From: Zonotrichia leucophrys gambelii | Taxonomy: Eukaryota > Chordata > Aves > Passeriformes > Passerellidae | NCBI RefSeq assembly: GCF_028769735.1 | Contig: NC_088169.1 | Location: 44,111,229 to 44,175,228 of the forward strand | DNA: 64,000 nt | Direction: 5' to 3' | Part shown: one piece after another, positions 51,551-64,000 of the stretch | Layout of the letters: the number at the start of each line of letters is the position of its first letter | How positions within the stretch are numbered: the stretch's first letter is position 1 | Program-made: the position numbers and the translations under genes | The notes under the pieces: model-generated | Database searches by the model: none | Seen by the model: the letters and a program-made list of their open reading frames with translations, nothing else | What the model was told of the DNA's origin: nothing

Positions 51551-54500
51551 CATTTACTAACTTAAAAGAATAAAATGGAAGAGAAGACTGGAGAAGCACC
51601 CAGTTCTTGCCTAAAGCAATAGTTGCCTTTTTTACTGACTTCTGTTCATATTAAGCTTCTCTTCTAAAAAGCCTTGATTGTCTATATTTTTCATTGGCTG
51701 CTACTCTGAACACTACCCAGTGGCCTTCCAGTTCCCTGGTAAATTAGCCACCACGTCCTGTACTAACTGCCAGCACAGTAAAGCCATCTCTGAACAGAAA
51801 AAAATGGTGTATTTTTCAACTACAAATACACAGACTAGACAATTACTTCCTGTCACTATTACACACAAGCCACCCTCTCATAAAAACCCACCAATACGGT
51901 AAATTTCTGTTTTCATAAACCCTCCTAAGGATGATAATGAAATTCCATTTTTATGTTCATACTATCAAATATGATATCCCCAAGGAGAAAGGAAATTGAA
52001 GGTCTCTGGAGATGGAGGCCAGACATGCCAGACTTCACATTGCTGAAGTTTAGTAGTTTGATTTATTTTAGCTTTTTTTACATGCCTGTAAGGGAATGCA
52101 GTGGGTTTTCATGACTCAAAATATTTACTTCACAAGTTCAAACTGCTCCAGTAAAACAGTAAATTCTTTGATAATTTAATCATGTTTAAGTCAAAATGGA
52201 ACATAGGACCAACTTAATGCAATAAACTTTACAGCATTTGGGAGAGTTAGCTGGGATTTTGAATTTAAAGAACAATTATGAACATACTTTTAGGCAAAAT
52301 TGTTGGTACTTCCATAATTTTTATGCAGTGCATAACATCAAGATAATTAATTTCACTGGAAATTAAGCAGGAGTTCCAAATATCCCAGTGACCGGGAAGA
52401 AACTTCATAAATTTTTCATTAATTTTAAAATATAAAGATACGTATTACCAAGGAAACAAAAACATTGGCTGTGGCTGAGAGTAACAGAACAGTAGAAAAA
52501 AGCATGCCATTTCTTTTGATCTGTAAAGTTCAAGAATGACATGTCAGTACCAGGAAAAGCTAAGTGTGAGGCATTGGGATAATTAAAACTGATAAGATGA
52601 TTGTTGCACCCCACTGCACTCATTGTTTTGTTTGAGAAGATAATAATTCTTTCTCTTTAATTAAAAGTTTACAAAATGAATTGTGAAAGTGCATTTCAAA
52701 CTAATTCTATTCTATGGAAAACATAACTACAATTTTTCTCTTTTTCCCAGTAATAATAGCTTTCAAAAGAAAGAAAAGAGGAAAAATATTCAGTGTTAGA
52801 AACCATTGCACTAGGACCATATTGAAAAACCTAATAGCTTTACAGCCTACGTTATTTCATGCTTCCCAAGCAGTGAGTGGCTAATGAAGGGAAATCCTGA
52901 TTCACAGTTCATTCAAGACAATGAAAATGTTCCAACAAACTTCATTTTTTTAATATGAAACCTTTTACAGATTTCTGTCTGTATAAATACTGAAAATTAA
53001 AATAAAGCTTCTTTTATACTCTTTGCAATTCTCATAAAATTGAGCTCTCATTTGCTGGCTTTCAAAATTAAGTTTGTACTTGGCACTACCCATATTTGAG
53101 ACCCCAGTGTTCTGTACACAGCTAGATAACTTTTATGTTGTGCTGTCATTGCTGAATTTGGTAACAGGGCATACAGCCCATAAAGTGTGAATAAAAAACT
53201 GTGTATATAAGCTTAGCTTTAAGCAATAGTAGACTGGATCTTTTTTTAAAGAAATAAAAGCAAATGCTTTGTACAGAGTAATTTTCATTAAATCCATACT
53301 CATTCCTTATTCTAAAAAAAACCCTCTATATAAGCTATATTTCATCTGTTGCTATTTTTAGAGTTTTCTAGTAGATTTCTAGTTCTGGCACAGATTATTG
53401 CTGAATACACACTTTCCAGACTTTGTATGGGAGCAGAACATCAAAAGAATCTTAACTATTATATATATTGCAATAACATTTAAAACTGTACAGAAAACAT
53501 TTGATTATAAGGTAAAAATTGTAATGCTGAATAATTCAATGCCCTAAATCAAATTGCTGTTAACTGCACAAAATTCCTTTTGATTTTCATTGCTGAACCA
53601 TCTGTAACAAAATATGTATCTCATGAAGTGAAAGGAAAGGGTTAAAATTATCTCACCAACATCTTACACTTTATCTCTTTTATTGCAGTTCTTAATATAT
53701 TCTTGAAAACTATTTCTAGGGAAGAGTTGAGATAACAGAAGGCTGAGCAGATGGTCTTTTCCAACTTTATAGTTCCGGAAAAAGCAAGGACCCTCATTGC
53801 TGCTGACATCTGAAGTTGATGCAGGAAGATGCCTACCATGTCAGACGAAAAATGTAACAGCTAGTCAGACCCATGATCAGGCAGCTTGGCACTTGCTGAC
53901 AGCAGTTTGTCCATGTGTTGGGATCAGAAGAAAAAATAAACCTAAACCATACAACTGCTAAAAATATGTTCATTTGCTTTCCTTTCTCTGTCATTAATTA
54001 TTTTCTTTCATAAATGAACAAACATACCAAAATTTACTGAGAAAAAGAGAGAAACATATTACAACCTAAAATTTGACATAAAGCAATTCATATTCATAGA
54101 TCTGAGTTTGAAATAGAAGTGCTGTACAGAAGGTAGTTCCTTAATACTCCAAGTGAAAGTTCTGTCAATTGCATACCTTAAAACACAACTGTGTGCAAAA
54201 CCATACCACATTATCAAGAATGTTTTAAATAATGCCATAATATCTAGTATCCAAGAGGCAGTACTGCATTTCTGACTTTCAAAGATGAAGATTTTCTTTT
54301 ATGTTGAAAGAAGGGATCCCACCATCCTAAGCAACTACAGTTTGACACAATATCATATTAGCACAGGTGAGACAATATTATTTCCTCTTTTTCTCAACAA
54401 AATAGAAGAAAGGTTTTACTAGTGCCACTTTCCATGAAAAGTGGAATGTCACCCTATCTACATTCCTACTGACTACTTTCCACTATATTCTCAGAAACTG

Positions 54501-57500
54501 CTCTGATAGAGATAGCTTCTCTCTCACTCCTGGCACTGGCATAAATTAGATTATCATAAATCAGATTATCGTGGACAAACAGCCAAATGAAGAGGTGCTA
54601 CCAGAGAGATGACAGCAGCTATTTGCTTTTACATAGATTTTTAACCTGAGTGTTCTGCGCTCTTACCCAGGTAGATTCTTATTAACAAAAATTAACTCAT
54701 ATCTCCTAAATCTACGACAGTGGCTTAATCAATTGACTATTGGTAATGAGAAGAGAATACTTCTTTTGCGGCTCTTCAAGCAAACAAACCTAGAAAGGTC
54801 CTAGTGGGAGTGCATGGCAGCTGTTCAGGGATTTGATTCAATTGATTGTAGTATGCTGAGAAGAAAGATGCTTCATTTATTTTTATATTTATTTATTTAT
54901 TCATCTGTGTCCTCACCCTCCCAAAATGCATGCTTAGTCAAAGGAACTGTGCCTGAAACATCAGCTCTTTTCTCTTGGAAAAGTTCATGTATGTTTGGAA
55001 GAACAAACCTCATCTAAGAGCCTCTCCTTCTTTTCTCAGTTTTCTAGACTTAAATTGAGGGATGAAGTCAGAAGCTGATCCTACTCCTTAACAGGAATTT
55101 CTTTTTAATTGTAGTTTAAACTAAGAAGTTCTAACAGTACATTGATTTGTCTTCTTCTCATCTTTGCACTATCTCTAAATCTAATGTGCATAAACAAATG
55201 TTCATTTCTTCATGGGTGCATAATTGTCCTTTTTTGTTAGTGAAAACCTCAGACATGATGTTTAGACAATTCTCAAAAGTTCTCCAGGAAATGTATTTGA
55301 AAAAGGAGCACCACCCATATAAGCACAGAGCTCAGAGAGTCCCTGTTCTCTGTGCTATCATATTGACAATCCCTGTCATAAGTTTACTGAAGGCCAGTGC
55401 TTTTCATTGTCAAATTTAAAGATTATTCTTGAATATCACTGCAGAAACTTCTAGAAACTTATTTGTTCCAAATCTAGATTTATTCACTCTTTTTATATAT
55501 CTGTTTGTCTGAAGTCAAACTAAGGGCTTTATGGTGACTGTATGATTCCTCTCCCTCTGAAAAATGCGCTGTTTTATTAAGTAAAGCAGTTCATTAATTC
55601 TTGTGCTCCTTTATCTTGTCTGAACCACAGATAAGTAAAGATTTATTAATTTCCCTTGTGTAAATATTTTATATTGTTAAATTCATGTAAAACATGAGTA
55701 TATTATTTTTAAAGTCTTAGCATAATAATACAGAAATACTGGTGGAGACTAAACCCATTCATTTGTAGTCTAGTTTCTCTCCTAATTCTTATATTCTATA
55801 CAAATTATATTAGTATTTACTAATTAAAACTCACAAATTTTTATAATTTCAAGTGAGATTTTACCTTAAGTTTTAACTGAAATAATTGGGTATTTTATAA
55901 AGGAGTTCTTAACTAGGAGAAGATAAAAATAGTAATCACTTTTAAGAAATAAAAATACTCTATAAACTATAATTAATTAGTTTTTATAACATTCATGAAG
56001 TGCTAGTGTTATGATAATTTAGAATGTTTTTGTACTACATTAAGCCAGGATGAACATTTCTAGAACAAACATTTTCGCCTTTGTGTGTAATGCCACTAGA
56101 CACACAGATAAAATTTTAGCAAAGATGGACAAATCAGCATGGCCAGAAACTATGTGACATGCTTGTAGACTGAAGAAATCAGTGGCATATGGGAGTAAAT
56201 CTGATGAAAATATTTCTGGTCATAAGCTTCAGTACTCCAACTCAGTGAGCCAGATTAAAAATATCTGCTAATGGTGCAACTAACTGACATTGATTTACAA
56301 GTACATATTTATGGCATAGCTCAGTGCTGTGGTACAGAGATAGATTGGGTTAATTTTTTTTCTATTTTTGCCTACTATGTTAAATGAAGCAAGTTATTTT
56401 GAGAAATTTTCATGATGATTATGAAGTTCTAGTGTCAAAATAGTTTTGAGTATCACATCCTGAGTTCTGATCATCTTAGTATTCTAAAACCTTTTCCTAA
56501 TATTTTTTTCTATTAGATATGTATTGGAAGCATAGATGACATGAAGAACAAAAGAAAAGAAAACCACTTATTTTGTTTGACTCTTTGCTTTTGGGGAGTT
56601 ATGGCTGTTTTTTTTCATTAGAAAAATGAAATTTGAATTCTTTGCTCAAAAATATTTAATAAACTTGTGCTACTCCATAATTCATTAATCAAATTATGCT
56701 ACTCCAAGAAAGGCTGAAAAATTGGCTCCCTCAGAAATCAGGGATGTTCCTCACAAAAAGGAGATGTAAGTTCACCATCTTTTCACTTTGACAGATCTGT
56801 GTTTTTTCTAAATCTATCCTGAAATGTGCCATTTAATATTCCTCAAAAACAGGACTTGAATTTGATCAAAGGTGGGAGTCAATGTTTTTCCATATTTGTT
56901 TCATCTAGATACATCTTGTTGTCTAGACAGCTAGACAATCTTAAAAAAAAAGGTAAAAAGGGTAATTTAACCAGAGGGAAGGTCAGCAATTAGCTAACAG
57001 TGGGAAACAAAAGATTACAAGTTAAATAATTTTAAATGCATCCTAGCATATGCTCAGCTGTAGGTATCATTCCTGGTACTTCAAAAGATTTTGCTTTCAA
57101 AATTTTAATGTTCTGTTAGACATGAGTGGCTAGGGTTTAACAAATATTGTTTGGAGAGTTTCCTATGTTCTGGATGTCTCGCATCATAAATCATATCCCT
57201 CTCTTACCATGATTATAGGTGTTTGTTAAACATAAAATTACATTAGAGTTTATAGCTCTATCAGGAGTTTTATCTCTTTGAAAGTGATTTCACATTCCAG
57301 CTTTGCAAATAACTAGTCATTAATATATGAACTGTTGTGCTATTAAACGCTCTTATTTTCTACTCTGAACTGTTTTATTTTGTATTTCTGAGATACTTTT
57401 CAATTTAATATTGAGCATGCACATGTTGTTTAAGGTGATTAGTACTGGCACAATATCAGCATTACAATAAAGATTACACTTTAACAGATAAACAAATCCT

Positions 57501-57700
57501 TCACCAGTAGCGTTGTCCAAGCCATGTGAACTCATTCTCAGTGAACAGTAGCCTTTGCTGGCAGTCGGATATCACATATGGTCCCTGTGACTGTCAAGGC
57601 ATGTATCTTACTAGAAAAGTTCCTGAAGATATGTGAAACAAATATACCATAAATTTCTGCTATGTCTGACTTTTTCAGGAATAATCAGCCACTCATCATA

Positions 57701-57775
57701 GTTTAGTGTCATCTGCAAACTTGCTGAGTCATCATCCAGACCCTTAACAAACCTAATTCAGTATTTATGTATATC
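57701..57775 (-). mobile_element. CR1 LINE fragment (more 5' part of the element)
   Basis: AGTGTCATCTGCAAACTTGC followed by TGAG, TCATCCAGACCCTTAACAAA and a decayed continuation matches a well-conserved CR1 stretch read backwards. In an intact minus-strand CR1 this part would lie to the right of the piece at 57776-57910, but here it lies to the left. The two are therefore separate insertions or a rearranged copy. Confidence 0.7.
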
Positions 57776-57910
57776 AATGAGATCTCCCTCCTCCATACCT
57801 TCTTATTTCTACGTTAAACAGTACCAAAACCCTCAGCCTTCCCCTAATCATCTCTGTGAAGCTCGGTGTGACCTCACCAGTGCAGAGCAGAAGGTTCACA
57901 GACCAGATTG
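57776..57910 (-). mobile_element. CR1 LINE fragment (more 3' part of the element)
   Basis: ATGAGATCTCCCTCC, CTACGTTAAACAGTACC, CCCTCAGCCTTCCCC, ATCATCTCTGTGAAG and GTGACCTCACCAGTGCAGAG follow the CR1 order read from the 3' side, with an internal gap near 57855. The copy is old and has many substitutions. The 117-codon plus-strand open frame that begins at 57777 runs antisense through this CR1 and is not a gene. Confidence 0.75.
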
Positions 57911-59920
57911 GTGTGCTAGGATTTGTGTCTTGGATTTGAAAGTGAAGTGCTACCAATTAGCCAAGTTTTGTCTGCTGAAATGGTTGCTAATAAACCCAAA
58001 ACTCACCTCAGTCTCAACCAGCAATTCAAGCACAGCCTACAGTGAAAGTCAGTTACATTTTCTAGTTACCTCCAATTTGACCTTTAAGTCCTCCAAAGCA
58101 CCATACTCTGGGTGTCCAAGCATTCCCTGATGTGCCATTTGGGAGAAAAAAAGCACTTTTCTTCCTTTGAGAGACTGACCTCGACTCTCCTTAAGACACA
58201 CAGATTGTACTGAGCGCTGATGTCGATGGATTCAGCACTATAAGAACAGCAGCCAATTTTTCTGTAATAGGGTAGTCATTTGACTTGAATCCAGACCTTT
58301 GTCTGTTCATTTGAGTTTATGAATCTTCCATTTCTGATTCCATGGAAACCTGCATTTGATAACTGACATTAAGGATGCTGCAAATCGACTCTTTAAATCA
58401 GGAGATCAGAATATTTTATGAGTGCTAACACAAGTAAAATATGAGCGAAAACCATTTGAGATTAATGAAGAGTAGAAAGTAATAGTCGATTTTCAGGCCA
58501 AATATTTCTTTTGCTAATAGGAAAACAAAAATGAAAAACACATGCCTTTATATTTGCTGATTCATGATCTATTATTGATTGGTTTAAATAGAACTGGAGT
58601 GAGATTATATTTTTTGTAACCACTAAGAGAAATTTGACATCTAATCATTAATGCCATTTTTCCTGTTATATTTTAGAATGAGAATGCATTAAAGTATCAT
58701 CATCCAAGAAAAACGTAACTGCAGGGATACTGCTATTTTGTAAAACCACATACAGAAAAAAACTGGGATGAAACCTGGAAATGAAATGGGATAGTCTGAG
58801 CCAGTTAGAGACCTTGGATAACATATGGCTTTTGACCTGTAATTATGCATTATTTCACTTGTTCAATTTTCTGCAAAGTCTCTGACAGTAATGGCAAATT
58901 ATGTCAATTATCTAGGTATTATTTTCTCTCCTTTGGAATATAAGGGAGGACAGTTTCTTTTAGAATATTTTATAGATCCCTAAAAAATTAGAGAAGGGGT
59001 GGTAATTACTAAATTCTAGAACACCTCATCTCTTTGATGGCACTCATCATTCTCTGAAAAAGGAAGAATTAACTGCGTTTCTGGTTTGCAATAGCTGTTT
59101 AACAGATATGATAAGAAAATATGTTGGCTATTAACAATTAAAAACTTGACAAATACTTGAAAAATGAAAACAAAGTTTAATAATATATATTTATACAGGA
59201 AGATTGTAATTTAAGTTCCCATTTTAAGTGTTAGGCTCTCAAAATTTTTATATACTGATGGCAAACTAATAGCATGTTACCACCAGAGAAAAATATTGAA
59301 TTGTAATTTTTAACAACTGAGAATTCTTAGAAATTTAGCTTAGCCACCCAGATATTTGCAAAGTAACTGAATACTAAGATGTGTCTTGAAAATGCAGAAA
59401 GTTACCATAAAGAGTTGTTCAAGTATTTATGATGAGAAAAATCTGTCTTCTTCAGCATGACTATAACTATGGCAATTTCTCAGACTAGGAAATAGCAAAA
59501 AGACATATTTCAGAATCACCATTCCCTCTCTGCCCTAATTATGTCAGATATTTTCTTGCAATTAATTTAAATATACTATACAAAATATTCAAACAGATTT
59601 TTTGTTTTTGTCTCTAATTTCCATGAAGTCAAGAAAAAATGTCAAACAAGTACCAAGTCCCCTTTCATCAACAATTCTTTTGTTTAGTCTTTCAAGTGAT
59701 GTGTCTTTATCACTGCACTTTTCAGCTCTTCTCCCAGCTGAAAGCAATGCATTGCCTGAAAATCCAATTATGTTCAGAAAAATTATTCTCTTGTCATAGT
59801 TGCACTATGGCTATTCCCTTCATAAGTGTTTGGTTCATAGCGAGAACGACCATACATTGAATGTCTTTTACTACAAGATGTTGCTTAAACTTCTCCAAAA
59901 TAGGAATTTTGGAAAGTTGA
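57911..59920. other. Non-coding stretch, no gene recognised
   Basis: About 2 kb of AT-rich DNA between CR1 pieces. Nothing with a domain, element signature or structured repeat was recognised. Confidence 0.55.
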
Positions 59921-60405
59921 AATGCTGCATCCAGCTCTTGAGCCCCCAACACAAGCAAGGCTTTGACCTGTTGTGATGAGTCCAGAAGAGGGCCACAAAT
60001 TTGATCACAGGTTGGAAACCCCTCTGCTATGAAGAAAGTCATTCAGGCTGGAGAGGAGGAGACACATTCCAGTACCTAAAAGGGACTTAAAAGAAGGCTG
60101 GAGAGGGATTTTTACAAGAGTATGTAGAGAAAGAACAAGGGGGAATGGCCCTAAACTGAAAGAGGGTCATTTAGATTCGATATATGGAAGAAATTCATTA
60201 CGCTGATGGTGGTGAGACACTGGAACAGGTCGTCCAGAGAAGTTGTGGATACCCCATCCCTGGAGGTGTTCCAGACCAGGCTGGATGGGGCTTTGTGCAA
60301 CTTGGTCTAGTGTAAGTCTCCCCATCCATGCCAGAAGCATTGGAACTGAATGATCTTTAAATTGTTTTCCAATCCAAACCTTCTCTGAATTGATGAGTCT
60401 GTGAT
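59921..60405 (+). mobile_element. CR1 LINE 3'-end copy, about 485 bp
   Basis: The order is that of a CR1 end on the plus strand: GCTGCATCCAGCTCTTGAGC, TGATGAGTCCAGAAGAGGGC, GGGGGAATGGCCCTAAACTG, AGACACTGGAACAGGTCG, CCCCATCCCTGGAGGTGTTC, CAGGCTGGATGGGGCTTTG, ATTGGAACTGAATGATC, and a TTTTCCAATCCAAACC tail near 60370. A small internal deletion occurs near 60040, where the segment between the 'pile-up' CTGCTATGAAGAAAG and GCTGGAGAGGAGGAGAC is shortened. It is non-coding and 5'-truncated. Confidence 0.93.
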
Positions 60406-61106
60406 AATCAATTTGTTCATGAGAAAGCGCAGGACATTCATCATTATAACACTGTTTGGGATTTACCATGGAAAACGCAAAAGGTTACATTTTATATTCT
60501 TATCTAATGGTAAAGTAAAGAAACTGAGCAAATTAAAATATGCTGTCATATTCCATATCTAAGCAAAAGAGAATTTAATAAGTACATAAAGTCTATGATT
60601 TCCATTCATCTTCAAAAACCAATCAATTCAGCTGTAGCACAGTTCAACGTTTCCAGGAAGTCTGATCACCTTCAAAAGTTAAAACTTGGCAAAGGACAAA
60701 TTTCACTAACAAAAGATAGTACTTAAGATTTCAATGGCCTTAATTAAAACTGAAAAACAGAAGTGACAAAAATGTTTTGAAGATGATTTATTGTTGCCAT
60801 TTGATCCAGACTTTGCATTAACGGTTTTGTTGTGATTTACAGTTTCTGCTTTGTAACAATAAACTGTTGCATCCAATGCATGTTAAACATCTGCAGAATT
60901 ACAAAAATCATCTCACAATATAAAGATATAAGAAAGCAAGTGTTGTAAGTTATAAAACGCAGAGGAAGAACAAAATGTCATAATTTATTTTAAACTTTAT
61001 TTCTTACATAAGATTAAGTTCCTCTGCTAGATATTACAAACACTGTTTCTTCTTTGACATTCTATGAGATCTGTGTTTCTGAGGTGAAGAGGTATTTTTT
61101 CTAGTG
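60406..61106. other. Non-coding stretch between CR1 copies
   Basis: About 700 bp of AT-rich DNA lies between two CR1 pieces in opposite orientation. No gene or further element is recognised. Confidence 0.5.
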
Positions 61107-61320
61107 ACAGGGACACTCTCCACTAGATCTGGTCGTTCAAGGCCTTACCCAACATGGCCTTGTCCAACACTGCCAGTGGTGAGGCATCCACAACCTCCCT
61201 GGGCAACCTGTTTGAATATCTCAACACCCTCACAGTAAAGAATTTCTTCCTGTTATTCTAAAAAATGTCCCCTCTTTTAATCACCCACTACTCCTTGCAC
61301 TGTCACTACAGACATTCCAT
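61107..61320 (-). mobile_element. CR1 LINE 3'-region fragment
   Basis: ACTAGATCTGGTCGTTCAAG, CCAACATGGCCTTGTCC, GAGGCATCCACAACCTCC, CTGGGCAACCTGTTTGA, CTCACAGTAAAGAATTTC and CACTACTCCTTGCACTGTC follow the CR1 3' region read from its end. The element is therefore on the minus strand, opposite to the copy at 59921-60405. The extreme 3' terminal repeats are missing on the left and the 5' side is truncated near 61320. Confidence 0.9.
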
Positions 61321-61387
61321 TCATTATCACAGTCCATAAGATTTTTCTTCTATTTTTCCCTTCATCCTGTTTATGAAGAGGGAGTCA

Positions 61388-61440
61388 TAAAGGTGCTTGG
61401 TGGGCATGTGGCACCCAACCAAGTTCAATCCACTGTAGAT
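61388..61440 (-). mobile_element. Possible LTR-end fragment next to CR1
   Basis: GGTGCTTGGTGGGCATGTGG followed by CACCCAACCAAGTTCAATCC resembles a phrase found in the terminal part of some avian LTRs. There are no TG...CA ends, and the orientation is uncertain. It may instead belong to the neighbouring CR1 or be chance. Confidence 0.25.
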
Positions 61441-61444
61441 ACTT

Positions 61445-63731
61445 CATCACATAATACAAAACTTCAAGTGTCAAAGCAGCCGAATTCCTGATTTTCAGAC
61501 ATTGAAAATATTAAGAAATGGAAAAAAAAATATTTTGAGATCAGCTTGATTAACATTCGAATCCATTTCAATCTACCCTAATGCTTTAAAGTTTTCAATA
61601 TTTTCCTTTCTGAAGGGTTTTGTCTGTTAGACAACTATAAAACAAAAAAAAAATGGCTGCAGTATCACATGTTGTAATCTCATATTCAGCTAAGCAAATT
61701 AGATCATCTCTCAAGAAACAAGAAATTAATGTACAAAGGTGTTAACATTACCTATTGTTTTGTAGTGCACAGTGTTTGCCATAGGAAAGTTTTTCTTCTT
61801 ATATTGATAAAACATAAAAATAAACAAGTGTGAAACAGCAAATTTAACTAAAAAAATAGTTCTTGCCAAGAATACACTTCTTACTATAGCCAAAAATATG
61901 TGTTTGTCTACTTTTCCACTGTTATTAAAAAAAAAAAATCTAAAATTTTCAGTGTCCTTGAGGTTGGACATGCAAGTTAAATAGGCCAAATAAAAGACTT
62001 GAAATATGATGGTAATTTTCCTATAAATTTTTGCATGTAAATAAGATTGAATTTTGTAAAACTTGAAAAATTTCCTGTACTTATCATGTTTTTGTTTGAA
62101 TGGTTTTTTTAGTAACACATACTGAGTTTTAGGATTTCTTTGCCTATGCTCCTAGCCTAGAATATTGAAAAATATTCACTCTTGAAACAGGCTGGTAGCT
62201 CTGCCTTTGTTTCCCTGTAAGATTTATTTTACATAATTCGTTGAAGGCTAAGCTTTATCAAAACTTTGCTAATTTTCTCTATATGGGTAATAACAAAATG
62301 GTACCTGGTTTATTCTCTGAAAAGCCATTAATTAAAAAAAAAACAATATGCCAGTCAAAGCTCCTTATTTCAATGTGATCTTCACATGGATCACTGTTTT
62401 CTTTTGGCAACTAATTGCAAATAAGATTGAGTGCCACCAACTAAGTCTTAATGTGATAAAGGTTAATAGGTTGTTTGGGGTTTTTTTGATGTCTAACTAT
62501 GCTGTATCAGTTTCATGGAATGTATCCGACTCTTCTTTCTCAGTTAAAGGCCTGATTCACAAATAAGAAAATTGGGAAAAAAATTTCTTTTTAATTTACT
62601 TCCCACTAGAAATGAGTATGCATGGTTGAAATGTTTTCTTGATTTCAGTCATTTAATCATTTTGTTTACATGCAACACCGACACCACAGTTTGTGTCAGA
62701 AAGCCTCTTTCAAAATAATGGTATTTAGAATATTTCCAGAGAAATGTTTAAAATTTTTTATTTGGTTGTATATTTCTTGCTATTTTTTAATGTGATCATA
62801 TATTCCTTTTCAGGTTGAAAATTTTACAGAATTCAAATAATAAAAAAAAATATTCTTTCAATACTAAATTATATTCAGACAACATGTATTTTGGTTATAA
62901 ATCATCTTCCTACTATATTCAAAATTTATATAGTTTAAAGTATTTAAAAGGAGGAAAGGACATTTTTTCTTTAGATATCATGATATTTAGATAATTAAAA
63001 TAACATTGACAGGGACCTTTGCCTTGAACTATAGAAAAGATATTTTAGGAAAAAAATGCCAAAGCCTATTTTCAGTAATTGTAAGTAGACACATACTGAC
63101 TCTTTGGTCGTATATTTCTCTAGATATTTATTATGTATGCTCTATAAGTAATAAACACATGTGATCAAAACAGCAATATTGATTTTGCTCAAAATATGAA
63201 AGACATTAATCCTAAAGCAAATATCAAAGGTTTATCAAGGAAAAAGAAACTGCTTCTAAAAATGACAAGCATCTAGAAATTTGGAAATGAAATTAAAGCT
63301 GGTCTTGTCATTAATAACAGCTGACAAGGGAAAATTAAACTATGTACTAAAAAAAATTAAAGAACAAGGTGACTTTAATAGAAAGGAATTGTGGAGAAGG
63401 CATGATAATATAACTAAAAAATTTCAAAAACACACAAAAATTTCCTGAAGAGCAGGGAAGAAAGAATGTTTTCATTCCTACTATAAAGAAATATTAAATA
63501 TAGAGAAATAAAGAATATTTAAGTAAGAGACTTTTATTTAATTTTTTTAAACTAATGATCTCAAAGTGTCAAATGAATTAGCATTTTCATAACTAGAGAT
63601 CAATAAAACAAATTTTGATTAATATATATGATGTAAGAAAGAATTAGATATTTGTTTCCAAATATACTTTCTGGTGTTCTAACATAGAAATTATTTGTAT
63701 TCCTAATATCTTTTATTTTGGTAAAGAATAC
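61445..63731. other. AT-rich non-coding stretch, no gene recognised
   Basis: About 2.3 kb has no recognisable gene. The minus-strand open frame at 61726-62118 (about 130 codons, GTG at its start) is rich in Phe, Lys and Tyr, as expected from AT-rich DNA, and shows no domain. Confidence 0.55.
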
Positions 63732-63880
63732 TGTGGCGGTTTTAAACTAGGTTCTAAGGAAAAGGACTCCATCACCGAAGGCAAAAACTACACCTAATAC
63801 AATATAAGAATCCATTTACTCCTCACAGCTGCCCTCTTGTAACAAATTCAAGGACAAGTTCAGACTGGTACCACAAATAA
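63732..63880 (+). mobile_element. Possible LTR 5' portion near the window edge
   Basis: TGTGGCGGTTTTAAACTAGG begins a block of about 150 bp with composition unlike the AT-rich DNA before it. The TGTGG(C)GGTTTT-type start and following AAGGCAAAAACTACACC resemble the beginnings of some avian LTRs. No CA end, TATA box or polyadenylation signal could be matched before the window ends, so this is tentative. Confidence 0.35.
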
Positions 63881-64000
63881 TCATGCAATTGTAATAAATT
63901 AGAAATGCCTGAAATATATGCACAATGTTCTGGAGAAGTATGTAGGCAAGAAAAAAAATGAGCAGGTTGCAGCAGTAATTGGATTCACTTTGCCTTAGTA

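Larger units (their letters stand above)
49051..57700. other. AT-rich non-coding stretch, no gene recognised
   Basis: About 8.6 kb holds no recognisable gene or mobile element. It contains a T-run at 51531-51550 and a 15-bp tandem duplication with a palindromic core at 50801-50830. A phrase near 53740-53770 (GGTCTTTTCCAACTTTATAG) hints at a CR1 tail, but nothing around it agrees. Confidence 0.55.

Noticed and set aside
53730..53790. GGTCTTTTCCAACTTTATAG as a CR1 tail
   Set aside because: The neighbouring sequence does not continue into CR1 on either side, so the match is too short to call.
57777..58130. 117-codon plus-strand open frame
   Set aside because: Its first part is antisense to a CR1 fragment and the rest has no family features.
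61726..62118. Minus-strand open frame of about 130 codons
   Set aside because: It has a GTG start, is extremely rich in Phe, Lys and Tyr in line with base composition, and shows no domain.

Overview
This window is vertebrate nuclear DNA, almost certainly from a bird and most likely a songbird. The evidence is the repeat content. There are seven recognisable pieces of CR1 LINE, the dominant avian retrotransposon, with typical CR1 3' regions (for example 59921-60405 and 48462-49050). There is also a 382-bp ERVL-type LTR at 14261-14642 that I recognise as resembling a family common in passerines. The DNA is AT-rich, with many A/T runs and no bacterial-style gene packing. Species and chromosome cannot be told from the sequence.

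I find no protein-coding gene that I can support and no tRNA, rRNA or known small RNA. Open frames are all short (longest about 130 codons from an ATG), show no conserved domain, and many cross microsatellites or retroelements. The window is best read as an intergenic gene desert or the inside of a very long intron.

Layout. 1-14260: AT-rich unique sequence with A and TA runs and a perfect 13-bp hairpin near 6040. 14261-14642: minus-strand ERVL-like solo LTR. 14643-32746: unique AT-rich DNA with a GT microsatellite (17582-17634), a candidate conserved block (22820-23700), a G-quadruplex motif (26943-26964), a GC-rich hairpin (27990-28024) and a perfect 22-bp palindrome (31152-31173). 32747-33380 and 35534-36085: two unrelated solo LTRs, both on the minus strand, each flanked by an intact 4-bp target duplication and each with TATA and AATAAA signals. 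36086-42550: unique DNA holding a T/G-rich tract and the oddest structure in the window, an 86-bp inverted repeat around a 109-nt spacer (40955-41235). 42551-61320: the CR1-rich third, with pieces in both orientations, one internally deleted and one pair out of element order. 61445-64000: AT-rich DNA ending in a possible truncated LTR.

The features do not form a pathway or operon. They record retrotransposon insertion, LTR recombination and local DNA rearrangement in a non-coding region. I see no convincing undescribed biological system. The best leads are the inverted repeat at 40955-41235 with its dispersed 30-bp copy about 1 kb away, and the two LTRs with preserved promoter signals.
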